This document shows, piece by piece, positions 35,577-46,285 of a DNA stretch of 59,998 nucleotides. The position numbers were made by a program, and so were the translations under genes. Within the stretch, counting starts at the first letter, position 1. Each line of letters begins with the position of its first letter. The stretch is taken from the NCBI GenBank assembly GCA_002633005.1, contig NMRA01000423.1, positions 70,108 through 130,105 on the forward strand, given 5' to 3'. Origin of the DNA: Phoronis australis. Taxonomy: Eukaryota; Phoronida; Phoronidae. The notes below the pieces were generated by a model. The model was not told the origin of the DNA, searched no databases, and saw only the letters and a list, made by a program, of their open reading frames with translations.

Positions 35577-35925
35577 CGTCGTTGTGCTACCTTACACTCA
35601 GGCTATTTCAGAGAAATTAGGCAGGATTTACAAGAGACACAACACTCTCCGCAGTCTGTTGGTCGCGTCCAGTGATACTACACCCCAGGAGTGAAAATGT
35701 AGCCTAGTGTATCAGGTTGACTGTGCTTCTTATGACGCATCCTACATTGGTGAGTCTGGACGACAGATGAGGTCACGTATCGACAAACACCAAAAGCTGT
35801 AATAACAGGTACTCTACAGTCGGCCATATCAGAACATGCTCACAGTTTTGCGTGTGCCTGAGAACCTTTACTACCTAAAATATGATTTTTCTAAGTTGAA
35901 GCAGCTGCTTCAGCTTGAATTAGTG
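35577..35925 (+). pseudogene. Second Penelope-like remnant (GIY-YIG region)
   Basis: Reads LPYTQAISEKLGRIYKRHNT, then after a stop VYQVDCASYDASYIGESGRQ and MRSRIDKHQKL. LPYxxxISEKL followed by Y.C..C/Y.A.YIGE..R is the RT-to-GIY-YIG junction of Penelope-like elements. Interrupted by stops. Confidence 0.7.
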
Positions 35926-35999
35926 TAGAAAACAATTTCGAATACATTCAATAATAACAAAAATGCGTTTACAAGATATCGTAACCAGTCAGACAGTAC

Positions 36000-38340
36000 T
36001 TGCTTCCCAAAACATTTTTTTGTGAAACGAAAATAGATTTATTCCAAGTTTAAGCAGGGCGTGGATTGCTTAAAATTGAAATTGGGTTAAAAAATGATGA
36101 CGAATGTAGTCTGAGGTGTATTAAGAATCTGGGCTCCGTTATACTTTAGTCTGAACGTCGACCGAAATAACAATGTTATCGTTCTAACATATGCTATATT
36201 GCTCTTGTTGAACAATGGTGTTGACGTCATGCCAACTGTCAAACTTGAGACCTACATGTAAACTTCCATGAAACGAATCCCAGAGATATTCACCAGAATA
36301 AACCATAACGTACACCAACACAGAAAAACACCGATTGTTTAAATACTTTCGAGTAAAGATTCAAAAAACAACTCCAGAATGAAAACAACTAAACCTAACC
36401 TTATCTTCGTTTCACTTGATCAAACATCAAACAGGCGCTAATTTCAAATCCCAAGATTTATGTTTACATTCGAATAGGCAACAACGTTCATGGAAAATCC
36501 TACAACCTGCTAATGTCACTGTAGTGACCTTAAATGCCTGGGCCATGTGCGTACATGTATACTCCATGATTGAGGGGACATGCAATCACGTTCCAGACAG
36601 CTATTGAATTTATTTTCGAGTATCGTGACCTGGCCACGAGAGCCTTATCTCGGTCTCTTTAGAACAATCTCCTCACTGTACGTGTCGTAATAATTTCAGG
36701 TCAAACGCCTTACTTTGCCATGCAGCTTTGAATGTTGCCACGCGACGAGCGTATAAACTTATGATTTCGTGCATGATCTTAGAATTCCAAGCTTAGGCAT
36801 GATTCGCTGCTGCGTGTTCTTGAGATTTAGCGGTATTTTGAGTAATGCACTGCAGAGCTATTTGAACTGCAATTCAATGATTCTCTGAAGAACCAGCATC
36901 AGCTACTGTATTATAGATTGACATTCCAACATTTTATTCCAAGAGCTTGAATTTACCGGCCCAGGTTTGAAGTCCTTAATAGTCACAGAGATGTCGGCGA
37001 ATTCTAACATCACTTGTAATGTTTTTCAATAAGATGCAGGCCAATAGGAGGTGAAATCTTCTGCCAAAATAGTGAAAAACTTTAACAATTGGTTGGCGCT
37101 TGCTTTTCCGGCAGAAGGACCCTGTATCGACTTTACAGTTTTTACAAAAAGTGAAAAATGTAAATTTGAAGAAATTTCTTTCAGATAGCTGTGATGCTTT
37201 AGAAATAGATAACAAAATCAATGTTTACACACTTATTTCATGGATTATTTTCAGTTGCCAAATTTCGTTTGTGTTCAAACTGAGTTTCCATTGATAGGAC
37301 GAGAGCAGCATTTACTACGTAAGCCAACAATGCGTGTATTATAAAGACTAGTCGCCAACCGACTAGAGTGACGCCTTTCGTGAAAATGCGAGAACAGTTT
37401 TATGTCTGGTCCGCGCGTCACCTGCCGGCCACGTGTGTTTGCGATCATTGAGAAGACTCATTCAAAATGAATAACTGACCTCCTGTATTCAAATTACATA
37501 GGCTATGCAATCATAAGTTTTCTGTTTCGAACATCAACAAACGCAGATCATGAATGCAAACCAGAATAGCATACACTTGGGTGTAAGGGTACAAGTTAAT
37601 TTTTTTGCGTGGCCACCACAGCATTCCCTTCCGAACTCACTCCAGGTAACTCAATTATATGTACATTGTATCTTTCAACTAAATACATTTAAACATCACG
37701 CTCCCATTTGGAAGGACACATCTGAAGTTAAATACAAACAGCTACCCATGACATCTTTTTGCAGACACGTTTTCACTAGATTCAAAACATGGATCTGTAT
37801 TTTGGTTTCTGTCTTTCGGCCTCCGACACACAGGACTCTAAAAACGGTTATTGAATTTTTTTCATCAAAAGTAAAAAAATATGCTTTCTCATTTAGAAAT
37901 TCGCAATGACTTCAATGTGTTAAACTACACATTTTAGGTTTTCCACGTACTTCATTTTAGTTATCAAAAACATAACTTCATAAATCCAGAACTCCATCGG
38001 CTAATTATTGGACGTTATCAACCAGTGTTTTTTTTTCTAAAAACAACTTCGCAAATACCCGTGACCAACTGACTTAGGTCAAACGACCAATCAGGTGATC
38101 TGGATGTGACATCCGGGTCAGACTCCACGGCATGGTATGTTTTTCGGCACGAACGTAAACAAAACATTAGAATTTCTCTTGCTGTCCTCGACTATTTAAT
38201 GACAGATTTGCAGAGGTTGGAATGGGACCGTCATCACCTATCTTCTTGCATGGCTAAAATCCAGGTCATATTCAGCGCTTCTCAGAAACTCTTAGCTAAT
38301 CGAATGCATGTGTCGGTTAGAGAGCACTGATTTAACTTTC
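36000..38340. other. Intron of gene A, nothing recognised
   Basis: No splice-bounded exon or known domain. The 119-residue ORF at 37550-37909 is Lys/Phe-rich with no recognised pattern. Confidence 0.35.
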
Positions 38341-38349
38341 ACGTCGGCA

Positions 38350-38648
38350 TCTGCCTTGCGCTCCAGGGTCTTTCACTGGATGGCGCCAGTGAAGAATGGT
38401 AACGCGGTGCATGCATGATATGCTTGTAAGAACTCAGTTTTGCGACATGAAATTTGTGAGTATTTAACGTCGCAAGAGCATAATCTAGGCATTTTCTTAT
38501 GACGTAAAAGCCAATTTTGGTCCGTAAAATGGCGGGAAATTTTCGCGACCTGGAATTTATGAATGCGAGCTGAATTTTGAAAATGCGACCTAGGATTTTG
38601 GCTGGGTCGCAAAATGCGACCTGGCGATTTTCATAGCGTCGAGCCCTG
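38350..38648. mobile_element. hAT-like element end inserted in retrotransposon gag
   Basis: The right end, read on the minus strand, is CAGGGCTCGACGCTATGAAA, a hAT-type terminus, and the body is full of TGCGACC/GGTCGCA words. It abuts the gag start of the LTR element at 38648/38649 and interrupts it. The left end is not clear. Confidence 0.4.
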
Positions 38649-38709
38649 CCTGCAGACCCATTTCTAGTCCGAGGGCCATCAACTCTCTTAGTTGAGATCT
38701 TGTCTCCAT
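38649..38709 (-). pseudogene. Truncated gag start of the LTR retrotransposon
   Basis: ATG at 38709 (minus) about 75 nt downstream of the LTR encodes METRSQLRELMALGLEMGLQ before the inserted element cuts it off. Short Leu/Glu-rich N-termini of this kind open the gag of many Ty3-type elements. Confidence 0.45.
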
Positions 38710-39209
38710 AGTGAGTTGCTAAATCCAACAGTCCACTTTATCACACCTTGTTACCGTCAGTAAGCTCCTGGCGTGCTCGCCAATTGTCACGTGTTTCCCC
38801 GTGTGTGGGTGGGCGCAGGTTGTTACAGACCGGTGCTAATAGCTTTCGGTGCGAAGATTGACTGAAGACTGGTTCGAGTTAATCCTTTATTAATCCCGAC
38901 CGTACGTTCACAAGCCTACTCAAACAAAACATCCGACGTAATGTCTGTTATATGCTCCAGCCAGTGCTGCGAAGCCTTGACTTGTGATGAACTTCTGAAA
39001 CACGTTCAGCAACTGTTACACTCGTCTATTCAATAACCTGCTGTCTCTATAGCTGGCTCTCTATTGACTATCGCTGTAACTGCTGATTCTCTTCACTGCA
39101 ACTCAACTGTAGTTCTCCTGATTAAATTTCTTGAACTTACTTGATCTTCTCTTGATCTCCCGACTTGATCTTCTTGGACTCAACTGACTAACTCAAACCC
39201 GTGCTTGTG

Positions 39210-39217
39210 TATTTATA
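39210..39217 (-). promoter_or_regulatory. LTR TATA box
   Basis: TATAAATA on the minus strand within the LTR, downstream of four heat-shock motifs and about 320 nt upstream of the AATAAA signal at 38886-38891. Confidence 0.65.
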
Positions 39218-39230
39218 GCCTAATGCATTG

Positions 39231-39431
39231 TTCTAGAACTTTTCATCAATTTAAGCACATACCAAAACTTTTTGGAACCTACCCAATCATTCTACAAACA
39301 TGTACTAGTCTCTAGAATATTCCAGACTGCACTAATCACTGTCATGCTAGAGTCTTCTAGAAAGTTCCATACTATACTGCAGTAAACAAATGACATCATC
39401 ACTGTTCTGACCTCAGTCTTCTAGAAAGTTC
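39231..39431 (-). promoter_or_regulatory. Cluster of four heat-shock elements in LTR U3
   Basis: TTCTAGAAAGTTC (TTCnnGAAnnTTC, a perfect three-block heat-shock element) occurs at 39355-39367 and 39419-39431, within a 64-bp direct repeat. CTCTAGAATATTC (one mismatch) is at 39310-39322, and the palindrome TTCTAGAA is at 39231-39238. All lie within about 220 bp upstream of the LTR TATA box. These are binding sites for heat shock factor 1. Confidence 0.7.
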
Positions 39432-40250
39432 CACACTATTTTGTAGTCAACAAATTACATCATCACTGTACTTAACTCAGGGGTCATGCCAATCAAACAG
39501 AATAACAAATCATAACAATACAACTAAAAATACTGTCAGACCATATTCTGACAAACATGTTGTACAATTGCATTCAGAATTGTGCATTGTCCGTTTCTTT
39601 CTGATAGAAGTAGGTGTTCACGCAATGACACTAAAACCGATTGTAAAAAATGATTGTGAAAATGAGCCGAGAAAGCCTCTCTGAAAATCATTTGCGCAAA
39701 TTGAGTTTCGAAACACGCCGCATACCACAAAATTTTGGATATTAAACAATCCATGGTTTCATTTAAACGAAAAGATAGTTGTTGCAAATTTTGCTCTGAG
39801 AAGGACAGCCGCCGTCAATAGAAATATGAAGGAATCACAACCACTACGTGTATTTGCATCGAACAACTGAGTGAAGGTACTGAATTCGATGTTTAGGTAT
39901 TTTTCAGTCTCGTGTAAGAATGGTATCCATCAGTATTTGAATAAAAAGCGTATGAGATACACAAACTCGACAGTAGCTTGTACTACTTTTTTAACAATCA
40001 AATTGCCTCGCTTCAGTCAATGCACGTGCATGCTCTACAGTGCTCTTAGTTAGCATGCTGTTTAAAAATTCTCAACTTCCTGAGTTAGCAGTGGTTCACT
40101 AGCTCACAAAATGACGAATGGGGACAATCGAAACGAGACACTTGCATACGTATAGAGTAACGAACCAACACCAACTGAGTATCTTACCGGGATATTTCGT
40201 TGATAAGCCCTTGGGTATGTATTCGGAAAATGAAAATTTTCAGGAATTTT

Positions 40251-40550
40251 AGTAACACCAAATAAAGGCCCGGGCGTTTATTCGGAAAAGAGGAGAGTGT
40301 AAAATTAAAGTCGTGGTTTTGATCGACAGGTGTCTTGAGTTTTTTAATTTCATGTTAATAAATCCATAGTCCACCAACTCTTTGTTCATTTTAGAAATGA
40401 TAAAAGCTTTACAGAATTGAATTTGTGTCTAACTATGAGTGGGATTTTAACAGGAAATTTTCAAAATAAACGCCCCAAAAGCTGGACACTTAACATCAGA
40501 AGTTGTTCATGTAACACCAAATAAACGCCCATGGGCATATACTCAGCATA
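40251..40550. repeat. Direct repeat of a TAACACCAAATAAA motif
   Basis: TAACACCAAATAAAGGCCCG (about 40252) and TAACACCAAATAAACGCCCA (about 40512) are about 260 bp apart, with several further GCGTTTAT/ATAAACGCC words in both orientations, like a degenerate MITE. Confidence 0.4.
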
Positions 40551-40691
40551 ATTTCCCCAGGAAACGCCCACACGCGTTTATCTACGGGTTTATTCACCGG
40601 TTCATTTATCTATGGAAAATCCCGGTTTCGTTAGAAAAGCAATTTTAGCCCAAAATGCTCACGAAACAAGCACAACAATGTCTTCACTTAC

Positions 40692-40876
40692 AGTTACATA
40701 GTCGCAACAAGACTCCATACTTAACGAGGTAAACTCCACCAGTATTGTTTCACCCGCCGGGGCTCGTATAACGTATCTGCAATCGACGTTGTTGTCGTAT
40801 CTTGATGGGTAGTTCGGCGAACTTATGTAACCATACTGTCCACTGCGGGCCGTGTAGCTGCCGCAGTCCCGACATT
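40692..40876 (-). CDS. Gene A, CUB domain first-half exon
   Basis: A 185-nt exon. Acceptor ACTTATTAG before AATGTCGG (phase 1); donor GTAACT/GTAAGT (phase 0). It encodes ECRDCGSYTARSGQYGYISS, then PNYPSRYDNNVDCRYVIRAP and LVEFTSLSMESCCDYVT: the N-terminal half of a CUB domain with the SPNYPxxY motif, the first cysteine pair and the CDYV turn. It joins in frame to the exon at 29549-29696 across an 11-kb intron filled with transposons. The equivalent gene B intron is only 1.4 kb. Confidence 0.92.
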
Positions 40877-42316
40877 CTAATAAGTAAAGACAGAAATAAA
40901 GATTTGAATAGCAGTTGATTACAAAATTCCACTTTTGGCTTAGACCACGTGGTTATGAGGCAATTCATTGAGATCAGGATCTACAAGTTAGCTCGTCACG
41001 GCGGGTTATTCCAAGCGCTCAGCATGGTCTCAATGATAAACCGATTGTCAGTTCTTGCGACAGTGGATTACTACTTAAAAGTATTTTACACCTCAAACTC
41101 CCTTCAAGCAAATATCATGATGGTGGTAAAGCTCCCTCATGGCACGCAGCCACCAGCACACTATCTATCGACGTTTACAGTTGTATGCACGATTCCCGCC
41201 TCCCGTTCAGTAACGCTAGGACCACGCTAAAAAGCAAGACTTCGCGAGATTACGGGAGACCTTGCCGTGTATTTTAAATGAGAGCACGTGACTTTGACTA
41301 GATTTTAGCTAGGTGCTAGCGTAAGTCCTAGCTTTACTGAACGCACGCCAGGTTTTAAGTAAAAGCAGGAAGCATACCTTCTACATACTCCCCGGGTTAA
41401 AAGGCAACTTGATATTTGTATATTAGCACGGCGGCAGATGAACCAGGGACCAAGTGGGTCTGTCGTTTAATTTCGCTATCAGGTTTCCTATTTGCAGAGG
41501 ACAGGTTTTGGTTTCGCATGACTCAGAGGCCTCTCACACCAAAAATTATTCAGTTCGATCTCGAAAACAGGTTAATACCGAGCACAAAACAACCAACCAT
41601 TTAGCAATGTGCAAGAAATTTGTTCATGATGTAGAAATCGCTTTTACCAAGACTGACCGTCTCCTGCCGTTGTAACTCGTTTCAGTCATCCGATGTTCAT
41701 ACGGTCTCGGACGCTCTGACGAGTTTGGAGAAACAGACCATTGAAACTCGCGTGTTCATTAAATCAACGTTGAAATTGACCAGTAAAACGAAATGACACC
41801 AAAAACATATTTTGAAGCAAAGTTTTTAAGTCGAGACCCAACAAAATCTGAACAAGCAGCAGAGCAGAGGCTCTGCTGATACTGTCAAAAAGATCGTGGA
41901 ATTGGTGTTTCAAAACAAACCTCGTGTGAACATGTTGCGTGCTTCAATCAGGATAGAGAAGGCTTTTTCAGTGCTGCGAAAACAAGATTCCTGAGCCCAA
42001 TTCGATAATATTTGACATTCTCAACCAAATTAAGGAAAATAATCCTTTTTAAAAGCTCATGGAGATCTGTATACATGTAGTTCACCAAACACCACTTCAA
42101 TTAGCCAAGCAGTTATTGAACCTCATCGATAAAAAGGAGAATGTGTCACGTACGGTAGTCTACACCTACCACAGAGCAGAGTCACAACAGCAATGTGGCG
42201 TTTTCCATAACCTTCATGTACTTCATGATTAAAATTCAATTAAAGAATTTCATCCAATCTCTTAACTTTGATGACGGTAACGATGGTCGTGTAACCACAA
42301 TGTGTGTTAAAATTAC
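40877..42316. other. Intron 1 of gene A
   Basis: 1.44 kb with no recognised feature beyond short local palindromes (for example near 41310-41340). Confidence 0.5.
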
Positions 42317-42368
42317 CTGCCCAAGGAATAACAAATCCAGCCAGCACAGCCGCCACTTGCAAAAGCAT
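42317..42368 (-). CDS. Gene A, first coding exon (signal peptide)
   Basis: The minus strand reads ATG CTT TTG CAA GTG GCG and on to TGG GCA G, then donor GTAATT: 52 nt, ending in phase 1 as needed by the next exon. It encodes MLLQVAAVLAGFVIPWA, a compact hydrophobic signal peptide ending in small residues, with cleavage expected near the exon border. A TATA box lies about 56 nt upstream. Size, phase and layout copy the first exon of gene B (52274-52319). The protein is thus secreted: signal, CUB, then at least five TSP1 repeats. A longer plus-strand ORF over the same bases (42195-42470) is a shadow. Confidence 0.82.
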
Positions 42369-42417
42369 TATCACGAGAAATTATTGGCAAATGAGGCTAT
42401 TGTCACCTTCTTTAAGT

Positions 42418-42427
42418 TTATATATAG
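42418..42427 (-). promoter_or_regulatory. Gene A TATA box
   Basis: CTATATATAAAC on the minus strand, about 56 nt upstream of the ATG at 42368. Gene B has TATAAAA 61 nt upstream of its ATG. Transcription would start roughly 30 nt downstream, giving a 5' UTR of about 25-30 nt. Confidence 0.6.
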
Positions 42428-44058
42428 TACCATAACCCGGAACAATAAGCGTGAATTCGAGTTATTGTAAACAAGGAAGAATGACATTGAGAAGAACTTT
42501 TCATCCGAGAATTGGAGTTTCCGCAAACCGTACTTTCAGAAACTCGGACGGAAAATTTTAACCTTCCTGAAATAAATTAAATGCTAAAGGTTAAACTTAC
42601 TAAAATTGAAAAAGGTTAAACTTGACGCAAATTTCTTGCCAGACATTCAATATTGGCATCTGTTATCTTCAGAAGTCTACAATTCTCAAATGTTTTGGCT
42701 CCTCTTGACATTTTTCAACCAATAACTTCCAAGAAATTTGCACGTTGTACGGCCATAGTTGTTCTGAAACATGCCCATATCGCAATACCACCATCCTGTG
42801 TTCCTTTCGCGAGTCAGTTCACAACTGAAAAAGCGGTTACAAGGTATGTTCTAAGGATACCAAACCCGCTTTTAGCCTATTAACATGTACTGAAAACAAC
42901 TTTCCCATCCAGTTCTCAGAAACAAAACAATGCTCTGTAACCATCGACAAACTTCAAAAAGTTTCGAATTAAATTTGGATACTCCTTTCAAAGTCGGCTA
43001 AATGGGCAAGCGTGACTTACACTTTTAGCGAATGACACGGCAATTGAGACCACCCACCAAGGACCGTAATTTCCAATTTTGAGATACAGTGTATGGAGGG
43101 TTTTTAGTTAATTCCTGTCTTTATTTTTCAAGATTGTTATTAGGTGATAGAAAGAGGATTGATTGAAATTATTAAAGCGGGGTTTAGTATCCTTTTCAAT
43201 AACGCCGCAATAACTGACCCCCGTTCGATCTAAAAACCGAATTGTGATTCTGAGTACTTGGCGATAAAAAATGGGTGGTTTCTGAGTTGGCAAGAAACGA
43301 CAGTTACATGTAGTTATTCGTTAAGACCAAGCGTGGTGCATTACTTGACACTCAGTGACAATCCAACTTTTATAAATTGATCTCAAACAGTAGGCCTGAC
43401 GAATTGTTAGTTTTTCAGAAGCACTGAAATCGTCATGGAATTGGCAAGGAAACGATCAGATACCATTTCCAAGACAAACTACTTTCAAGTATCGTTTACG
43501 CGTGCCCCTTGACCCTGTGGTGACACGACATCAACCACTTTTTGTGTTCAAGTCTGATACGGTGAGAAAGATAACTCAAGAAGTTTAAAAGTGCTGCATG
43601 TCGATGTCAGTGAATTCAGGTGGGGAATTCCATGAACGCAAGCGAGAGATAAGCAGAAATAAGAGAGTGACAAATTAAAGGGCGCCGCATTTCCCCTCAC
43701 GTGGAGACGAGGGGATCGTTCCAAAATCGCTACTTACTGGGCGAGTCTCTTACGTACAAAACTGTGGATATGTGCAATAACGACACATTAAAAACTCCGA
43801 CATAAGTTCTACAAAAACGCTATTCCGTTGTGACAAAAATTTGACTAAAGAGTGAACTATCAATTTGGGCAATAAATTTGGTGGAATCTAGCAGAGTTCT
43901 GTCGACGTCTGCCCAGGACTTCCGCCATGACTCACCAAAGTAATCCGAGTTTTATGCACTCTTTAGAAAAATATGAACTGACTGGCATATGCTAAATGAA
44001 CGGGAGAATTCTTTTAATTAAAGGATTTTTCCTACTCGTTCAGTAAATCTAGTGGTCT
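42428..44058. other. Intergenic, upstream of gene A
   Basis: No supported gene. This is the likely upstream regulatory region of gene A. No recognisable factor cluster was noticed. Confidence 0.4.
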
Positions 44059-44214
44059 CAGTGGCGGATTTAGAGGGGGGCCAAGGGGACGATGCCCCCC
44101 TAAAATTTTCACAGATTCCATTATGCAGTACGGGGGTGCGAATGTCTGACGGGCAAAATCCTGGCTAATAATCTGCCCTGACCCCCCCAACTCAAAATCC
44201 TGGATCCGCCCCTG
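44059..44214 (+). mobile_element. MITE with CAGTGGCGGAT ends, copy 1
   Basis: Begins CAGTGGCGGATTTAGAGGGG and ends CTGGATCCGCCCCTG, imperfect inverted termini about 156 bp apart, with a GC-rich interior (CCCCCCTAAAATTTTCACAG). The same element occurs inverted at 58471-58616. The termini are hAT-like (CAG/CTG). No convincing target duplication. Confidence 0.75.
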
Positions 44215-46187
44215 GGTACACAAACGCAATTTGTTCTTCGTGCCATACGTCCGTCGACGCACATATACGTGTACAGATGGATTTTATGTAGTGATGGATT
44301 TAGTAAGTTTACTTACTTTGTAACAAAGAGTTACTCTCGTTACTTTTCGTAAGGTGTTTGAGTTATGATTTCCACAACTGGTCAACGGATAAACTACATC
44401 TCTACGTACTTGTATGCATAAAGGATTGCTGCCTCATAGCAGGGTCCAGTACTCAATTTCGGAACTCTGGCAAAATTTGGAATTCACTGAATCCAGCTAG
44501 AGTGCAGACTCACTCTACATACAAGCAAGCGTACTCGATATTTATTTTTTCTCGGCTTTTATTTTTCATAATCAAAGCAGTAATTAGGGCTCTATGGGCT
44601 ATAGATAATTTTCACAGTTGCTCGTGTTAATTATGAAGCACTCTGAAACGGACACTAAATGGTGACTTATGACATGCATTCATCGTGGTTACGTTTTGTT
44701 AATGTTGCTTCTATTATACAATTGTCAACTTGGTTTTTAGACACGGAAATGTGATAATTACGAAGGCAGATTTCTAATTCATCACGGTCCAAGTTTGGTG
44801 TTTCGACAGTACATGTATGTCAGTCACTTGTTGCGTCAGCCCGTTCCATACAGAAAATGTTACGGAGCGCCCAAACACTAAGGATAAAGGAACAGAAGAT
44901 TATATTTTGTGAAAAAAAATTAAACTTGTTTTGTGTCACTCAACGGTCGCTTTTTATTGAAAAACAACCGATAAACTGGGTGTAGGGAATGAATGCGACC
45001 GCAACTTAGAACGCTCAAAGTACAGGCACTAAAGTCCACGCAAATGGCGTGTACTGATTTTACCCTTGAAAACATAATTTCAGAAATAAAACGGGTCAAC
45101 TTGTCACGCACCGCTTGTGAATAAGATGGCAACAGGTCTTAATTTTTGTGAAATTGTGCAATATCTTATGTTCAGGAAGTTCTTTTGGGGTGTTGAAGCG
45201 ACGGATGAGTTATCTGTCACCATTTACCAGTTTATTAATGATCCAGCCTTTCATAACAATAGGTCGTATTCCAGACGGGGCCCTCTCTTTTACCGGAGGC
45301 CCTGGGCAACTGCCTCTTTGCACCCATCCCTATAAGTTTGGCACTGCGAATGGAACCAGATAACGCCATCACTAAATGGTCGAAAGAAATACTGAATGTG
45401 TTCTCGTGATGCGTTGCAGCAATAAGATGTGCTACCCAAATAACCAACGATGTGAAATTGTAATAAACAGCAACAACAACAAGAACAATGGCAGTGACCG
45501 TCAAAGAAATGATGAAAGTTTAAAGAATTTGAAGACCACTAATTGGGCATTACTCAAATATAAATGTAACATTCTCGATGGTTTCATAACCGCGATCTTT
45601 CAATTGCAAGTAAAGTAGCATATGTAAGCAAATCGTGCCCTTGAAAATTGTCCACACAGTCCATACAAATACAGTGAATTACATATTTTTAAAAAGTCTG
45701 AGAACTTAACAACCTCTAGACAATTAAGGTTGTGTAGGGCCCTAGTGACCTATTCAATTTTGGCTAACCTCGGAAGATCATACTTCACAAAAGGTTCACA
45801 GGATTCCAGTGAAACTTTTTTAAAAGTTTAAAGACATTATGCTTTATACAATGTTCTTCAAAAGTTTTTATGATTTTAAGGAGATGACTAAAAAGTTGTA
45901 TAAAACATAGATGGAATGGTAATTTAAAAAACTCGACAGCGCTTTTGAGCTTTCGTGTTGAATATTTATTTCAATTGAATTTTGGTCACATTCATTGATT
46001 CCTACCATTTTTTGCTGTGTTACTAAATATACACGGTAACGTGACCCAATCTATCGCAGACTAGAACCAAGTCAAAATACAGGTTGTTCTTATAGTTTTG
46101 AGGATATTTGACTGAGTGCAAAGACTTTTTGGTACATGCAAGGCACCACAACTCGAAATACATACTGCGACGTGTGTCTTCAGTTTT
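44215..46187. other. Intergenic, nothing supported
   Basis: Short ORFs only. A GGCCCTCTCTTTTACCGGAG..CTGGGCAACTGCC stretch near 45278 looks repeat-derived. Confidence 0.35.
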
Positions 46188-46285
46188 TATATTGCACTGC
46201 CGTGTGGCGACCCAATGTTATATTGGACTGCAGTGTGACGGCTAAATGTTATATTGCGCTGCCGTGTGGTGGATCTATGTTATAG
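46188..46285. repeat. 31-bp tandem repeat, three copies
   Basis: TATATTGC/GACTGCCGTGTGG-type units start at 46188, 46219 and 46250 with a partial fourth at 46281, exactly 31 bp apart, each ending in an ATGT. Confidence 0.85.

Larger units (their letters stand above)
38785..39553 (-). mobile_element. Solo or truncated LTR (769 bp), Ty3-like
   Basis: On the minus strand it begins TGTCAGAATATGG and ends CACGTGACA, giving inverted TGTCA..TGACA ends. In order it contains heat-shock motifs, a TATA box (GGCTATAAATACAC) and an AATAAAGG poly(A) signal. The next bases, TTGGCGAGCACGCCAGG, start with TGG as a tRNA primer-binding site would, and then comes a gag start. No second LTR or pol is present in the window. 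Confidence 0.7.

Noticed and set aside
37550-37909. 119-residue plus-strand ORF
   Set aside because: No domain, no splice support and AT-rich composition; probably chance.
42195-42470. 91-residue plus-strand ORF
   Set aside because: Shadow over the minus-strand signal exon and TATA box of gene A; no domain or start context.
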